This document shows positions 17,141-25,783 of a DNA stretch of 64,000 nt, in pieces; position 1 is the first letter of the stretch; each line of letters begins with the position of its first letter. The notes beneath the pieces were generated by a model, which ran no database searches, was not told the DNA's origin, and worked only from the letters and a program-made list of their open reading frames with translations. Source of the stretch: CBDBCK01 sp965203345 (GTDB lineage: Bacteria > Chloroflexota > Dehalococcoidia > Lucifugimonadales > Lucifugimonadaceae); contig CBDBCK010000027.1 of NCBI GenBank assembly GCA_965203345.1, positions 124,001 through 188,000 of the forward strand, read 5' to 3'. Both the position numbers and the translations under genes were made by a program.

Positions 17141-17485
17141 ATGTTAAAAATTGAGGCAATTGTCAGGCCAGAAAGAACCTCTACAGTGATAGCCGCTATG
17201 GAGGCCGTAGGTATTAAAGGCTATTCGTACTGGAATATTACCGGCAGGGGACAGCAGGAAGGCGTTGAGGTCTTTACGGGTAGAGGAGGTCAGCTATCTC
17301 ACCGAAGTGCTCTGCCTAAGACTCTCATCATGACGGTGGTAGGCGATAATATGAAAGACGCTGTTGTAACTGCGATCGTAGACGCGGCCAAGAGCGGTGA
17401 GATAGGAGACGGCAAGGTTTTTATATCGCCGGTTTCTGAAGTCTTACGCGTGCGGACCGGTGAAAGGGACGCAGAGGCGCTCTAG
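17141..17485 (+). CDS. glnK: P-II nitrogen regulatory protein
   Basis: The 114-residue P-II protein senses 2-oxoglutarate and ATP/ADP and binds AmtB. It opens with MLKIEAIVRP and has the B-loop-like TVVGDNMKDAVVTAI and the C-terminal GDGKVFISPVSEVLRVRTGE. The T-loop (about residues 37-56) reads GQQEGVEVFTGRGGQLSHRS. Residue 51, the uridylylated Tyr of enteric GlnB/GlnK, is Gln here and no Tyr is present in the loop, so regulation by uridylylation is unlikely. The start ATG has GGAG 9 bases upstream. It lies 93 bases after amtB, which argues for GlnK over GlnB. Confidence 0.92.
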   Translation: MLKIEAIVRPERTSTVIAAMEAVGIKGYSYWNITGRGQQEGVEVFTGRGGQLSHRSALPKTLIMTVVGDNMKDAVVTAIVDAAKSGEIGDGKVFISPVSEVLRVRTGERDAEAL

Positions 17486-17588
17486 TCGGACAGGCGTCGT
17501 ACTATACGCTACGATTTTATCGCACTGCAAAGTATTTCATCTGTTTTGCCGTAGTTTGCTGTAGAATTCAAGTAGGCTTTTTCTACAT

Positions 17589-17665
17589 AGGAGCGTAGCT
17601 CAGCTGGCCAGAGCAGCGGTCTCCAAAACCGCAGGTCGGGGGTTCGAGTCCCTCCGCTCCTGCCA
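17589..17665 (+). tRNA. tRNA-Trp (CCA)
   Basis: A 77-base cloverleaf has acceptor AGGAGCG/CGCTCCT, an anticodon arm GCGGT-CTCCAAA-ACCGC (anticodon CCA) and a T loop GTTCGAGTC, with encoded 3' CCA. It is first of three clustered tRNAs. Confidence 0.95.
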
Positions 17666-17669
17666 AAGT

Positions 17670-17756
17670 GCCGGGGTGCTGAAATCGGTAGACAGGCTGC
17701 GTTGAGGGCGCAGTGTCCTTATGGGCGTGAGAGTTCGAGTCTCTCCCTCGGCACCA
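17670..17756 (+). tRNA. tRNA-Leu (GAG)
   Basis: An 87-base class II tRNA has acceptor GCCGGGG/CCTCGGC, an anticodon arm CTGCG-TTGAGGG-CGCAG (anticodon GAG), a variable arm and encoded CCA. It begins four bases after tRNA-Trp, so the two are surely cotranscribed. Confidence 0.95.
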
Positions 17757-17778
17757 TACCCGATATACATACTCATGA

Positions 17779-17855
17779 GGCGGCGTAGCCAAGTGGTCTA
17801 AGGCGGGGGTTTGCAAAACCTCTATTCGGCGGTTCGAATCCGCCCGTCGCCTCCA
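17779..17855 (+). tRNA. tRNA-Cys (GCA)
   Basis: A 77-base tRNA has acceptor GGCGGCG/CGTCGCC (one G-T pair), an anticodon loop TTGCAAA (anticodon GCA), a T loop GTTCGAATC and encoded CCA. It is last in the Trp-Leu-Cys cluster. Confidence 0.94.
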
Positions 17856-17912
17856 GCATCACTAAATTAGCCTCTGCAGTGTGAGAGTGTATTCTCTATT
17901 CCCTTATAGCGT

Positions 17913-17924
17913 CTTGACGTCAAG
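17913..17924. promoter_or_regulatory. Perfect 12-bp palindrome upstream of the SbcCD-like genes
   Basis: CTTGACGTCAAG is a perfect palindrome in the 220-base gap between tRNA-Cys and the nuclease gene. It could be an operator. No regulator is identified and the distance to the gene (about 150 bp) is long. Nothing else is recognised in the gap. Confidence 0.25.
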
Positions 17925-18075
17925 CGGTTCTGGTTCCTTCATCACTCCTGGCGGTTTAGGGGAACGGCAAGCCAGAGATTTATGATACCTTGAATGGTAC
18001 CTAAACTAGCGCGTTAAAAGAGATGATACGTGCTCAATATAGGGTGTAAATAGTAACAGCTTCTGGAACAAAAAT

Positions 18076-19251
18076 TTGAGGTTCGTGCATACTGCCGATT
18101 GGCAGCTAGGTAAGCCATTTGCCGTGATCCGTGACGATCAAAAACGGTCGGAGGTTCAGAAGGCACGTATTGACGCGATCAGACGGATCGGCGAAGCAGC
18201 GAGGGCCTCTAACGCGGAATTTGTGCTGGTGGCTGGAGATATGTTCGACTCCATCCGCGTACATAAATCTACAGTTTCTGGTGCCTGCAGCGCGATAGGG
18301 AATATATCACTGCCTGTCATAGCTATCCCCGGGAATCATGACCATGGCGGCCCCGGCAATCTTTGGGAGCAGGAATTCTTTGTCAGAGAACGTCAATCTC
18401 TCGCCCCGAATTTGAAGATATTGCAGCAAGCAGTTCCTTATGAAGTGGACTCGGCAGTTATCTTGCCTTGTCCCCTTTTGCGTCGCGCCGTTAATCTAGA
18501 CCCAACCGAATGGCTGAGGAGCTCTGACGTTTACAGAGATTTGTCTCAGGATAAACCGCGCATAGTTTTAGCTCACGGGAGCACAGAGCCTTTTTTAACA
18601 CAGTGGGAAGACGGTGAAGATGAGTTCGGTTCAAAAAATACTATAGATATTGGCCGTCTGCCTCAAGAGGAAGTGGATTATGTAGCTCTAGGGGATTGGC
18701 ATGGAACGAAGGAGATTAGCGAGAAGGTTTGGTATTCTGGTGCTCATGAATCAGACCGATTTCCGAAGGGTCCGCACTATGATTCTGGTAACATTCTGGT
18801 GGTTAACGCTCAGCGCGGGTTAGTTCCGAGAGTTGAGAAGAGATACATAGAGATCCTCAAATGGACGGAGTTTTCCTTTGACTTCGTCGGCGATACTCCA
18901 TTTAGCGATCTAGAAGATCGCCTGTCAGGGATATTAGAACAGCGCGTCAATAAAGATATCCTGCAACTGGAGCTTAAAGGATCCATCGGTATTGAGACCA
19001 GAAGCCGTCTTGACAAGTTTATAGAGCGTTTGAGAGCGCGTTTACTACGGCTTGCACTAGTTGACAAAGTGCGCATAGCTCCAACGGACGAAGAGATAGG
19101 CTTCTTGACTCGACGGGCCGCAGATCCTCTGATCGCAAGCGTTGCTAAACAACTCTCACAAGAAGCTCAGGGCGATGGGCAGGAGGCAGATATCGCACGC
19201 ATAGCTCTGAGTCGTCTGCACCAGGTCTGCAAGGAGGAAGAATCGTTATGA
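18076..19251 (+). CDS. sbcD: SbcD/Mre11-like DNA repair nuclease subunit
   Basis: This calcineurin-like phosphoesterase should form the nuclease half of an SbcCD/Mre11-Rad50 complex that processes DNA ends and hairpins. Metal-site motifs in order are HTADWQLG (residues 5-12), AGDMFDS, IPGNHDHGG, VLAHGS and LGDWHG. In motif I the histidine of the canonical DxH is Gln (DWQ), which may weaken one metal site or mark a subfamily. The start is TTG 18076 with only a weak GGA upstream. Its stop overlaps the ATG of the coiled-coil ATPase by four bases, the usual arrangement for a tight complex. Confidence 0.85.
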   Translation: MRFVHTADWQLGKPFAVIRDDQKRSEVQKARIDAIRRIGEAARASNAEFVLVAGDMFDSIRVHKSTVSGACSAIGNISLPVIAIPGNHDHGGPGNLWEQEFFVRERQSLAPNLKILQQAVPYEVDSAVILPCPLLRRAVNLDPTEWLRSSDVYRDLSQDKPRIVLAHGSTEPFLTQWEDGEDEFGSKNTIDIGRLPQEEVDYVALGDWHGTKEISEKVWYSGAHESDRFPKGPHYDSGNILVVNAQRGLVPRVEKRYIEILKWTEFSFDFVGDTPFSDLEDRLSGILEQRVNKDILQLELKGSIGIETRSRLDKFIERLRARLLRLALVDKVRIAPTDEEIGFLTRRAADPLIASVAKQLSQEAQGDGQEADIARIALSRLHQVCKEEESL

Positions 19252-22121
19252 GACTGTTGTCGGCGACCGTTCGGAATTACCGAATTCACAGAGAGCTCAC
19301 CGTATATTTTGATGAGACCAAGAACCTTATTACAGGAAAGAACGAAACAGGCAAGAGCACTCTTATAGAGGCGATCCACCGAGCACTATTTCTGAAGGCT
19401 ACGGTTACCGGCAAGATATTGAGTGGAATGAAGTCGGAAACATTTCCCGGCAACCCTGAGATCCAAGTTCGTTTCATCGCTGGAGAATCTGATTACAAAC
19501 TGATGAAGCGGTTTGATGGCTCGCGCGGTACGACTCTCCTGGTTCAGGTCGAAGGGAACACGTGGCACGGTGAGGAGGCCGAGTCCCGTTTATACGGGTT
19601 ACTGGGCATGGAGGATGGAATAACGGGACGCTTAAACCTTGATCGTTTAGCGAAACAGTGGTCCCATATTTGGGTGTGGCAGGGGCAAAGTGGTAATGAG
19701 CCTTCGGAGCACATAGCTTTGCAGAATGACCGTCTGCTCAAAACACTTCAGCAGGTTGGCGGTTTAGTCGCTGTTCAATCAGAGCTGGACGGCAAGGTAG
19801 CGAACAGTTTTACCCGGCTCAGGGATGAGATATTTACCGAACGCCAGGGGAAATTGAAGAAGGGTTCCTCATATTACGAAGCGGAACGGGAACTTCAACA
19901 AGCGGAGGAAAACAAGACCCAAACATTCTCAAGGCTTGAGGCTCTTCGTGGGCATATCGAAAAATGTGAGGACGCGAATGCTTCTATAAAAACGATATCC
20001 TCCGAGCTTGAAAAACTTCAAAAGAAGCAAAAAAAGGCGGCAGGGGAGATGGACAAGGTTAAGAAGCTAGAGGAAGACGCCAGGGAAAAGAAGCAGTCCT
20101 GTAAATACGCGGAGAAGCAACTTGAGAATCTGGAGGGTATCGAAAATGATATTAAAGATCTGAGAGAAACTGTAGGTTCTCTCCAGGAGTCATTAAAGCC
20201 TGATCAGGAACATGAAGAGCAACTAAAAATCGATGTAAAAGCCGCCGAAAAGGGAACTGCTAAATATTATGAAAAATATAAAAAGGCCTCTGCTGAAACG
20301 CGAAGGATACGCTTGAGGCGCGACCTTGCTTCAGCCTGTGTTGAACTGTTTGCAAAGAAAGATCTAAACGCCGATTTGCAACATAAGGTAAAAAGAGTGA
20401 AGGGGCTCAAAAAAGAGCTGTTGAAACTAAATGAAGATTTGGCAGGTCTTGCTTCTGTTGAAGAAGGTGATCTGAAGGAGTTGAGGTCATTAGAAATTGA
20501 GTCAGGGAAACTTTCCGAGAGGTTGGAAGCGATGGCGACGGGGATTGAGGTGGTCGCTTCTGATAAAACCGTGCGGATAGGGGAGCGAGAACTGTACAGC
20601 GGTGAAAAGGTTACCGTTTCTGAGACCACCGAAATCAAGGCGGGCGATTCTCTGCATATTCGGATCCACCCTGGCGGCGAAACTCTTGATGACGTTCGTA
20701 AAAAATTGGCATCTTTGCAGGAGTCCCTACAAGGAAAGCTGGATCGTTATGTTTTGGGATCGGTTGAAGAGGTATCAGATACGTTTGTCAAACGTGAGGA
20801 TATCTTGTCGGAGGCGGATAGACTGAGAGCCCATTGTGAGGAGTTAGGTGATCAGGAGTTGACTGAATCGTACGATCGCGCAAATATTCAGCTCGTTGCT
20901 GCTAAGAAGAAAGTTAAACGCCTTAGTGTGAAGGTGGTGGATGCTGTACCAACATCAACCTTGAGGGAAGCGAACCATTGGCCCATTGATGAAGATGACG
21001 CATTAATTGAGAGCGAGAATAACGAAGCAGTGTCTCATGAGAACTATGTAGATGATGATCTCGTTGCTACTGGGGCGGAAGTTGAATGCCGCAGTGTACA
21101 GCTGATAAATGCTCTACCAGCGACCTCGGAGGAAGCGAACCGTTGGCTTATTGATGAAGATGACGCATTAATTGAGAGCGAGAATAACGAAACAGTGTCT
21201 CAGACGAAATATGAATCAGTCGATCGGTCCCTTAAAGACCTTAAGGGTAAGCTGGAGGAACTGAGTGATAGTATCGCGGGAGAAAGCGGAGAGCTCAGCG
21301 ATTCAGAGGCGCGATTGAGGTTCTTGCTTGAGAAGTACGGGGATGATGAGGCACGAGCTACTACACTTAAGAATGCGCGAAGCAGTAAAAAAAAGGTGGA
21401 AGTTGCTCTTGGAAAGATAGATCAATCTATTGAAAATCTGGATCCTGAAGTGCTGAAATTAGATATAAGGCGTTTGGGAGATGCCTATAAGGAACAGATG
21501 CGTTTAAAGCAAGAAAAGGAAAAGGCTCTAGCGGTCAGTCAATCCGCTCTAGTTTCAGACGGCAGAGAGGATCCGTATGCAGAAAATCAGGATGCAAATG
21601 TACGGCTACAGACAGCAAATGAACGTCTTGAGATACAGAGACGTGGAGCAGAAGCGGTCAGACGCGTTGATGAGATTTTCAAACAGCAACAGACCGCTTT
21701 ATCCGACCGTTTGTCTGGACCTCTGGCTCAGAAGGTAACCGAATACCTTAAACACTTATACGGCCGCGGCGCACATGCTTTGGTTACGTTTGAGAATGAC
21801 CGATTCAAGGGTGTAACATTGACTCGTTCTGCCAGCGGAAGGGCTGAGCCATTTGATGTTCTCAGCAGTGGAACCCGTGAGCAGGTGGCTGCTGCTGTAC
21901 GCTTGGCTATAGCTGAACTGCTGGCGGCAGAGTACGACGGATCCTTGCCCGTTGTGTTTGACGATGCTTTTGCATACTCCGACTCTGATCGTATCGATAC
22001 TTTGCAAAAGATGCTCCATTTTGCATCTTCACGCGGGCTTCAGCTCATAGTGCTGACCTGCAAGCCTTCAGACTATGCTTCATTGGGTGCACGCCAAAGG
22101 GAACTTCCCCAGAACACTTGA
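19248..22121 (+). CDS. sbcC: SbcC/Rad50-like coiled-coil ATPase
   Basis: The 957-residue SMC-like protein has Walker A near the N-terminus (GKNETGKST, residues 30-38), long charged coiled coils, an ABC signature VLSSGTREQVAAAVR near residue 876, and Walker B in LPVVFDDAFAYSD near 903. It should load DNA ends for the SbcD partner. I see no CxxC zinc hook at the coiled-coil apex. Instead the second coiled-coil region holds a diverged in-frame duplication with the shared block IDEDDALIESENNE. It overlaps the sbcD-like gene at ATGA, and AGGAGG lies 11 bases before its ATG. It may be closer to a diverged SbcCD/YhaN-like system than to classic SbcC. Confidence 0.85.
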   Translation: MRLLSATVRNYRIHRELTVYFDETKNLITGKNETGKSTLIEAIHRALFLKATVTGKILSGMKSETFPGNPEIQVRFIAGESDYKLMKRFDGSRGTTLLVQVEGNTWHGEEAESRLYGLLGMEDGITGRLNLDRLAKQWSHIWVWQGQSGNEPSEHIALQNDRLLKTLQQVGGLVAVQSELDGKVANSFTRLRDEIFTERQGKLKKGSSYYEAERELQQAEENKTQTFSRLEALRGHIEKCEDANASIKTISSELEKLQKKQKKAAGEMDKVKKLEEDAREKKQSCKYAEKQLENLEGIENDIKDLRETVGSLQESLKPDQEHEEQLKIDVKAAEKGTAKYYEKYKKASAETRRIRLRRDLASACVELFAKKDLNADLQHKVKRVKGLKKELLKLNEDLAGLASVEEGDLKELRSLEIESGKLSERLEAMATGIEVVASDKTVRIGERELYSGEKVTVSETTEIKAGDSLHIRIHPGGETLDDVRKKLASLQESLQGKLDRYVLGSVEEVSDTFVKREDILSEADRLRAHCEELGDQELTESYDRANIQLVAAKKKVKRLSVKVVDAVPTSTLREANHWPIDEDDALIESENNEAVSHENYVDDDLVATGAEVECRSVQLINALPATSEEANRWLIDEDDALIESENNETVSQTKYESVDRSLKDLKGKLEELSDSIAGESGELSDSEARLRFLLEKYGDDEARATTLKNARSSKKKVEVALGKIDQSIENLDPEVLKLDIRRLGDAYKEQMRLKQEKEKALAVSQSALVSDGREDPYAENQDANVRLQTANERLEIQRRGAEAVRRVDEIFKQQQTALSDRLSGPLAQKVTEYLKHLYGRGAHALVTFENDRFKGVTLTRSASGRAEPFDVLSSGTREQVAAAVRLAIAELLAAEYDGSLPVVFDDAFAYSDSDRIDTLQKMLHFASSRGLQLIVLTCKPSDYASLGARQRELPQNT
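20966..21202 (+). repeat. Diverged 165-bp internal duplication in the SbcC-like gene
   Basis: Bases 20966-21037 and 21131-21202 are highly similar (72 bases each, few differences) and exactly 165 bp (55 codons) apart. Weaker similarity extends upstream of each copy. The frame is kept, so it lengthens the coiled-coil segment. Confidence 0.8.
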
Positions 22122-22237
22122 CGTTGAGGTGAGCAAATGGAGCTGGGTATTTCTCGTTGTGAGGGCTCTTGATCTAAGTCGCGGGCTTCTCTCTTATGAA
22201 TTTCCTCATCCGCCAGTTCGATTTTCAGCAGCGTACT

Positions 22238-23476
22238 CTACTTGGTTTGATTTACTTTGCCGCGGTATGGTGCAGGGGCAAATCTTTCCCGAATAGGTAG
22301 ATGGATCATAGCAGCCACCAATCCTGCACCGATAGCAATCATCCACATAATCTCGTATGAGCCTGTTGATTCGTATATTCTACCGCCCAACCATGCTCCT
22401 AGAAAAGATCCAGCCTGGTGAGAGAAGAAGGTTACTCCGTATAGCATCGCCATATTACGCACGCCGAAAAGTACAGCGACTAATCCGCTTGTGAGTGGAA
22501 CCGTTCCTAGCCATAGAAAACCTATGACGGCGCCAAACGTGAGGGCGCTCGTAGTTGATAACGGTATGAGTAAAAAGCCTGAGATAACAAATGAGCGGCC
22601 TATATATATTGCGGATAGGAGGAGCTTCTTTGAGAATCGCCCTCCCAAATATCCAAATATCAGAGTGCCCAGCAGGTTGAACAGCCCTATCAAGGCTAGG
22701 GCTGTTCCCGCAATTCTAGGAGATAAGCCTCCATCCTCTAAGAAGATGGGCAGATGAGTCGATATGAAAACTACTTGAAAACCACAAACGAAGAAGCCTG
22801 TGGTAAGTAAAATGTACGGTCGGTATCGCAAAGCTCTGCTTAATACCTCAATGGTAGGCACGGCAGAGGTTGTGTTACCGGATGAACCCTTTCTGAATAG
22901 CAGAAGCGCCGCAAGCAGGGGTAGCATCGCAACGGAAAGTATAACTAGAGTCGTTTTCCACTCGAAAGCCGAGATGAATTCCTGTGTAATCTGTACTACG
23001 GCAAACTGTCCCAATGAACCGGCTGCTGTAGCTATGCCTAAGGCAAGCGAGCGTTTTCCTTCTGGTGCAGCCTTACCGACGGCTCCGAGCATTACGCCCG
23101 TCCCTGCGCTTGCCATTCCGATACCTATCATCGTTTGGCCCCCAAACAATCCCGCTAATCCTCCGAAAGCCATTACAATCAACCCGACTGAATACAGCAA
23201 AACTCCGGCTATTGATATGCGAATCACCCCGTACTTGTCAGCAAACGCGCCTATCGCCGGGGAGAATATCCCCCATAACAGGTTCTGGATGGCTATGGCG
23301 AGGGCGTAGACCTCCCGTGATAGATCAAGCTCTCCCGTGATGGGTCCCAGAAACAGCCCGAACCCTTGCCGTACCCCCATAGTCATAAATACAAAGAAAG
23401 CTGCAACACCGACCACTATCCATAGTGAGCCGCTTGCATTTCTGCCGTATATTCTGCTAGATCCGTTTTCGCTCAT
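22238..23476 (-). CDS. MFS transporter (monocarboxylate/organic-anion type)
   Basis: The 412 residues form about twelve hydrophobic segments in two halves. MFS landmarks include FADKYGVIRISIAG after the second helix, the glycine-rich GIGMASAGTGVMLGAVG, and GYLGGRFSKKLLLS after the eighth. The early sequence MGVRQGFGLFLGPITGEL resembles monocarboxylate or oxalate/formate-type carriers. It is divergent from the dehydratase gene at 23738 and close to an aldolase gene, so it may import a sugar acid or other organic acid those enzymes degrade; this is inference from context. ATG 23476 has no clear SD. Confidence 0.8.
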   Translation of the reverse strand: MSENGSSRIYGRNASGSLWIVVGVAAFFVFMTMGVRQGFGLFLGPITGELDLSREVYALAIAIQNLLWGIFSPAIGAFADKYGVIRISIAGVLLYSVGLIVMAFGGLAGLFGGQTMIGIGMASAGTGVMLGAVGKAAPEGKRSLALGIATAAGSLGQFAVVQITQEFISAFEWKTTLVILSVAMLPLLAALLLFRKGSSGNTTSAVPTIEVLSRALRYRPYILLTTGFFVCGFQVVFISTHLPIFLEDGGLSPRIAGTALALIGLFNLLGTLIFGYLGGRFSKKLLLSAIYIGRSFVISGFLLIPLSTTSALTFGAVIGFLWLGTVPLTSGLVAVLFGVRNMAMLYGVTFFSHQAGSFLGAWLGGRIYESTGSYEIMWMIAIGAGLVAAMIHLPIRERFAPAPYRGKVNQTK

Positions 23477-23737
23477 GGAAGATGGTTTACACTCGTGCTT
23501 TTAGTAACAAACCTCTGATTCGGTCGCTGGCTATAACCGACCTGATCGCTTTTGTATCTTGGCAGACTCACGACCAGCTTTTACTGCCTTTGAATCCCTT
23601 ACCTGCTGTAATTTATTATCTCTTAGTCGACGCGAACACTATTTTGGTGTTCTGAATGCAGGTTTTGATATTGGCGATATAAGAGTAATAAAAGAGTAAA
23701 CTAGAATATAAAGTCAGGTGTGAATAAGAGAGATCTA

Positions 23738-24880
23738 ATGAAGATATTAGCTGTGCGTCCCATATTTTTGGATAGGTACCTCCTTGTGCAGGTGGACACC
23801 GATGCTGGTATAAGCGGACTTGGGGAATCTGGTGCTTGGGGTTTCCTGGAGGCTTCGGCGGCGGCCGTCGATAAGTTCGGTAGATACCTTATCGGGAAAG
23901 ATCCGCGCCGTATTGAGCACCACTGGCAGTATATGTACCGCTTTTCTCACTTTCGTGGAGCTGCTATTATGGGCGCAATAAGTGGGATAGACATAGCTTT
24001 GTGGGACATATTAGGCAAGAGTCTGAACACCCCGGTCCATCAACTTCTAGGCGGTAAAGTTCGTGATCGCGCTCGTGTGTACGGACACGTGTTTGGTTCT
24101 ACTAAAGAGGAACTCGTGAACGGTGTTAAGGCGGCCAAAGCCAGGGGCTTCACGGCAGTTGGACATCTGACTCCCTTTTTGGACGAGGATCGCGAAGTGG
24201 CTTACTTCAAGACACATGCCGATAAAATAGAGGACGCCACAGACACTGTGCGAAGGTATCGTGAGGCGGTGGGAAATGACGTAGATCTGTGCATTGAGAT
24301 ACATCGACGAATGACTCCGACCGAGGCCATCCAGCTTGGCAGGAGTATAGAGAGGTACACTCCTTATTTTTATGAGGACCCCGTTACTCCGGACAACTTT
24401 GACGAGATGGCTTATGTAGCTTCTAACGTTGCGATACCAATAGCAACCGGCGAACGTTTCTCGTCTCTTTGGGAGTTTGAAATGGCTCTTTCTCGTAACT
24501 CCGTTCAGTATGTACGCCCCGACGTGTGCTTGGTTGGAGGTATTTCGGGAGCTGTAAAAGTGGCAGCCCTGGCTGAGGCCCGCCATGTGGGCGTAGTTCC
24601 TCACAACCCGTTGTCCCCCGTGAGTACGGCGGCATGCCTTCAGATAGCAGCGACCGCCCCTAATTTCGCCTTGCAGGAGTACCCTTTAGGAGAGGACGTC
24701 TGGCCTAAGGCGGCGATGACTGAGAACAACGCGGAGTACGACGGAGAAGGCTACCTGAAGATATCAGACAAACCCGGCATAGGCATAGAACTCAAGCCAG
24801 ACGCGGAGAAGGATTGTCCTTTTGTGCCTAGAGAAGTGGAAGCTAGATTACATGTAGACGGTTCAGTGGTAGACCAGTAA
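23738..24880 (+). CDS. Mandelate racemase/enolase superfamily dehydratase (galactonate dehydratase-like)
   Basis: This enolase-superfamily enzyme abstracts a proton alpha to a carboxylate and probably dehydrates a sugar acid. Landmarks are GLGESGAWG, RGAAIMGAISGIDIALWDI, the metal-ligand strands IEIHRRMTP, FYEDPVTPDNFDE and IATGERFSSLWE, and the acid/base histidine in VVPHNPLSPVSTAAC. In the galactonate dehydratase pattern the first metal ligand is usually Asp; here the aligned residue appears to be Glu (IEIH), as I recall from many environmental homologues. I choose ATG 23738 over GTG 23720 because the protein then begins MKILAVRPIF, as in relatives. It sits with an MFS transporter and an aldolase. 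The exact substrate is unknown. Confidence 0.85.
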   Translation: MKILAVRPIFLDRYLLVQVDTDAGISGLGESGAWGFLEASAAAVDKFGRYLIGKDPRRIEHHWQYMYRFSHFRGAAIMGAISGIDIALWDILGKSLNTPVHQLLGGKVRDRARVYGHVFGSTKEELVNGVKAAKARGFTAVGHLTPFLDEDREVAYFKTHADKIEDATDTVRRYREAVGNDVDLCIEIHRRMTPTEAIQLGRSIERYTPYFYEDPVTPDNFDEMAYVASNVAIPIATGERFSSLWEFEMALSRNSVQYVRPDVCLVGGISGAVKVAALAEARHVGVVPHNPLSPVSTAACLQIAATAPNFALQEYPLGEDVWPKAAMTENNAEYDGEGYLKISDKPGIGIELKPDAEKDCPFVPREVEARLHVDGSVVDQ

Positions 24881-25033
24881 AATAGTGCTGCCGTCTGAGT
24901 AACGTGCCTTTGACCGGATGCCCGGATTGAAGGGGTATAAAATGGAAAAGTGATTCAAGTAAATTGGAGTTAAATACTATTAATATAACATTGTAACTTT
25001 TCCCAAATAATGGGACGGTCGCAAGGAGGAAAT

Positions 25034-25783
25034 ATGATACCTAACACTATAATCAAGGCAAACAGTCAAGGAAGAAAAGCGTTGGTCTTCGGACTGACTT
25101 TTCCTTCTCCTAACCTTGTGGAACTTGCGGCACAGGCAGGTTTTGACGCCGTGAACATAGACGGAGAGCACGGCTGTTTCACCCCTGAATCGGTGGACGA
25201 GATATGTAGAGTGGCGAACGGCTTGGGTATGTCAGTGGTCGCGCGAACCCCGGACTGTGCCCCCTTCCAGGTGAACCTTTTTCTGGACAGAGGGGTGCAA
25301 GGTATAACGGGTCCTCATATTGAGAGCGGTGAGGAGGCGCTTGGGCTGGCAGACGCGTGTTTGTTTCCTCCGAATGGAGAGCGCTCTTGGGGCGGTGGAC
25401 GTGGTACCGAGTTTAATGATGAAAGCGTGCTGGAAAGCAAGTACGGAAGCAAACTAGCCTTCGCGAAGTGGAGCAATTCGAACATGCTCGTGTTTGCTCA
25501 AATAGAGTCGAAGCAGGCATGGCTTAACCTTGATGATATTTTAGCCGTGAAAGGGCTTACGGGCGTAACTGGCGGCCCGAACGACTTTGCTGCTTCGCTC
25601 GGATTCCCAGGTGAGCCAGGGCATCCTGAACGTGCCGCCGCAACCGCGGACGTGGAGTCTAGGACGCGCAGGAGCGAGAAAAAGGTGGCAGGAGACTTGA
25701 TGTTGACCTTGGATATAGGCAGCTTGATGCTCGGCGAGGCTCGCAGCTTTGTCGAAAAGCATAAAGATGAAGCGATGAATTAA
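25034..25783 (+). CDS. HpcH/HpaI family class II aldolase
   Basis: The enzyme cleaves or forms 2-keto-3-deoxy acids with a divalent metal and a pyruvate enolate. Visible motifs are LVELAAQAGFDAVNIDGEHG, a base-region arginine in VVARTPDCAP, the metal-ligand FAQIESKQAWLNLDDI, and GVTGGPNDFAASLG. It lacks the very conserved long C-terminal swap region of some relatives, but 249 residues is normal. AAGGAGGAAAT directly before ATG 25034 fixes the start; the frame is open from 25010. It would act after the dehydratase upstream in a sugar-acid catabolic route. A TTGACC/TATAAA pair in the gap is spaced too widely (20) to be a confident promoter. Confidence 0.85.
   Translation: MIPNTIIKANSQGRKALVFGLTFPSPNLVELAAQAGFDAVNIDGEHGCFTPESVDEICRVANGLGMSVVARTPDCAPFQVNLFLDRGVQGITGPHIESGEEALGLADACLFPPNGERSWGGGRGTEFNDESVLESKYGSKLAFAKWSNSNMLVFAQIESKQAWLNLDDILAVKGLTGVTGGPNDFAASLGFPGEPGHPERAAATADVESRTRRSEKKVAGDLMLTLDIGSLMLGEARSFVEKHKDEAMN

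Noticed and set aside
24910..24941. Promoter TTGACC/TATAAA before the aldolase gene
   Set aside because: The 20-base spacing is too long for a confident sigma-70 promoter.
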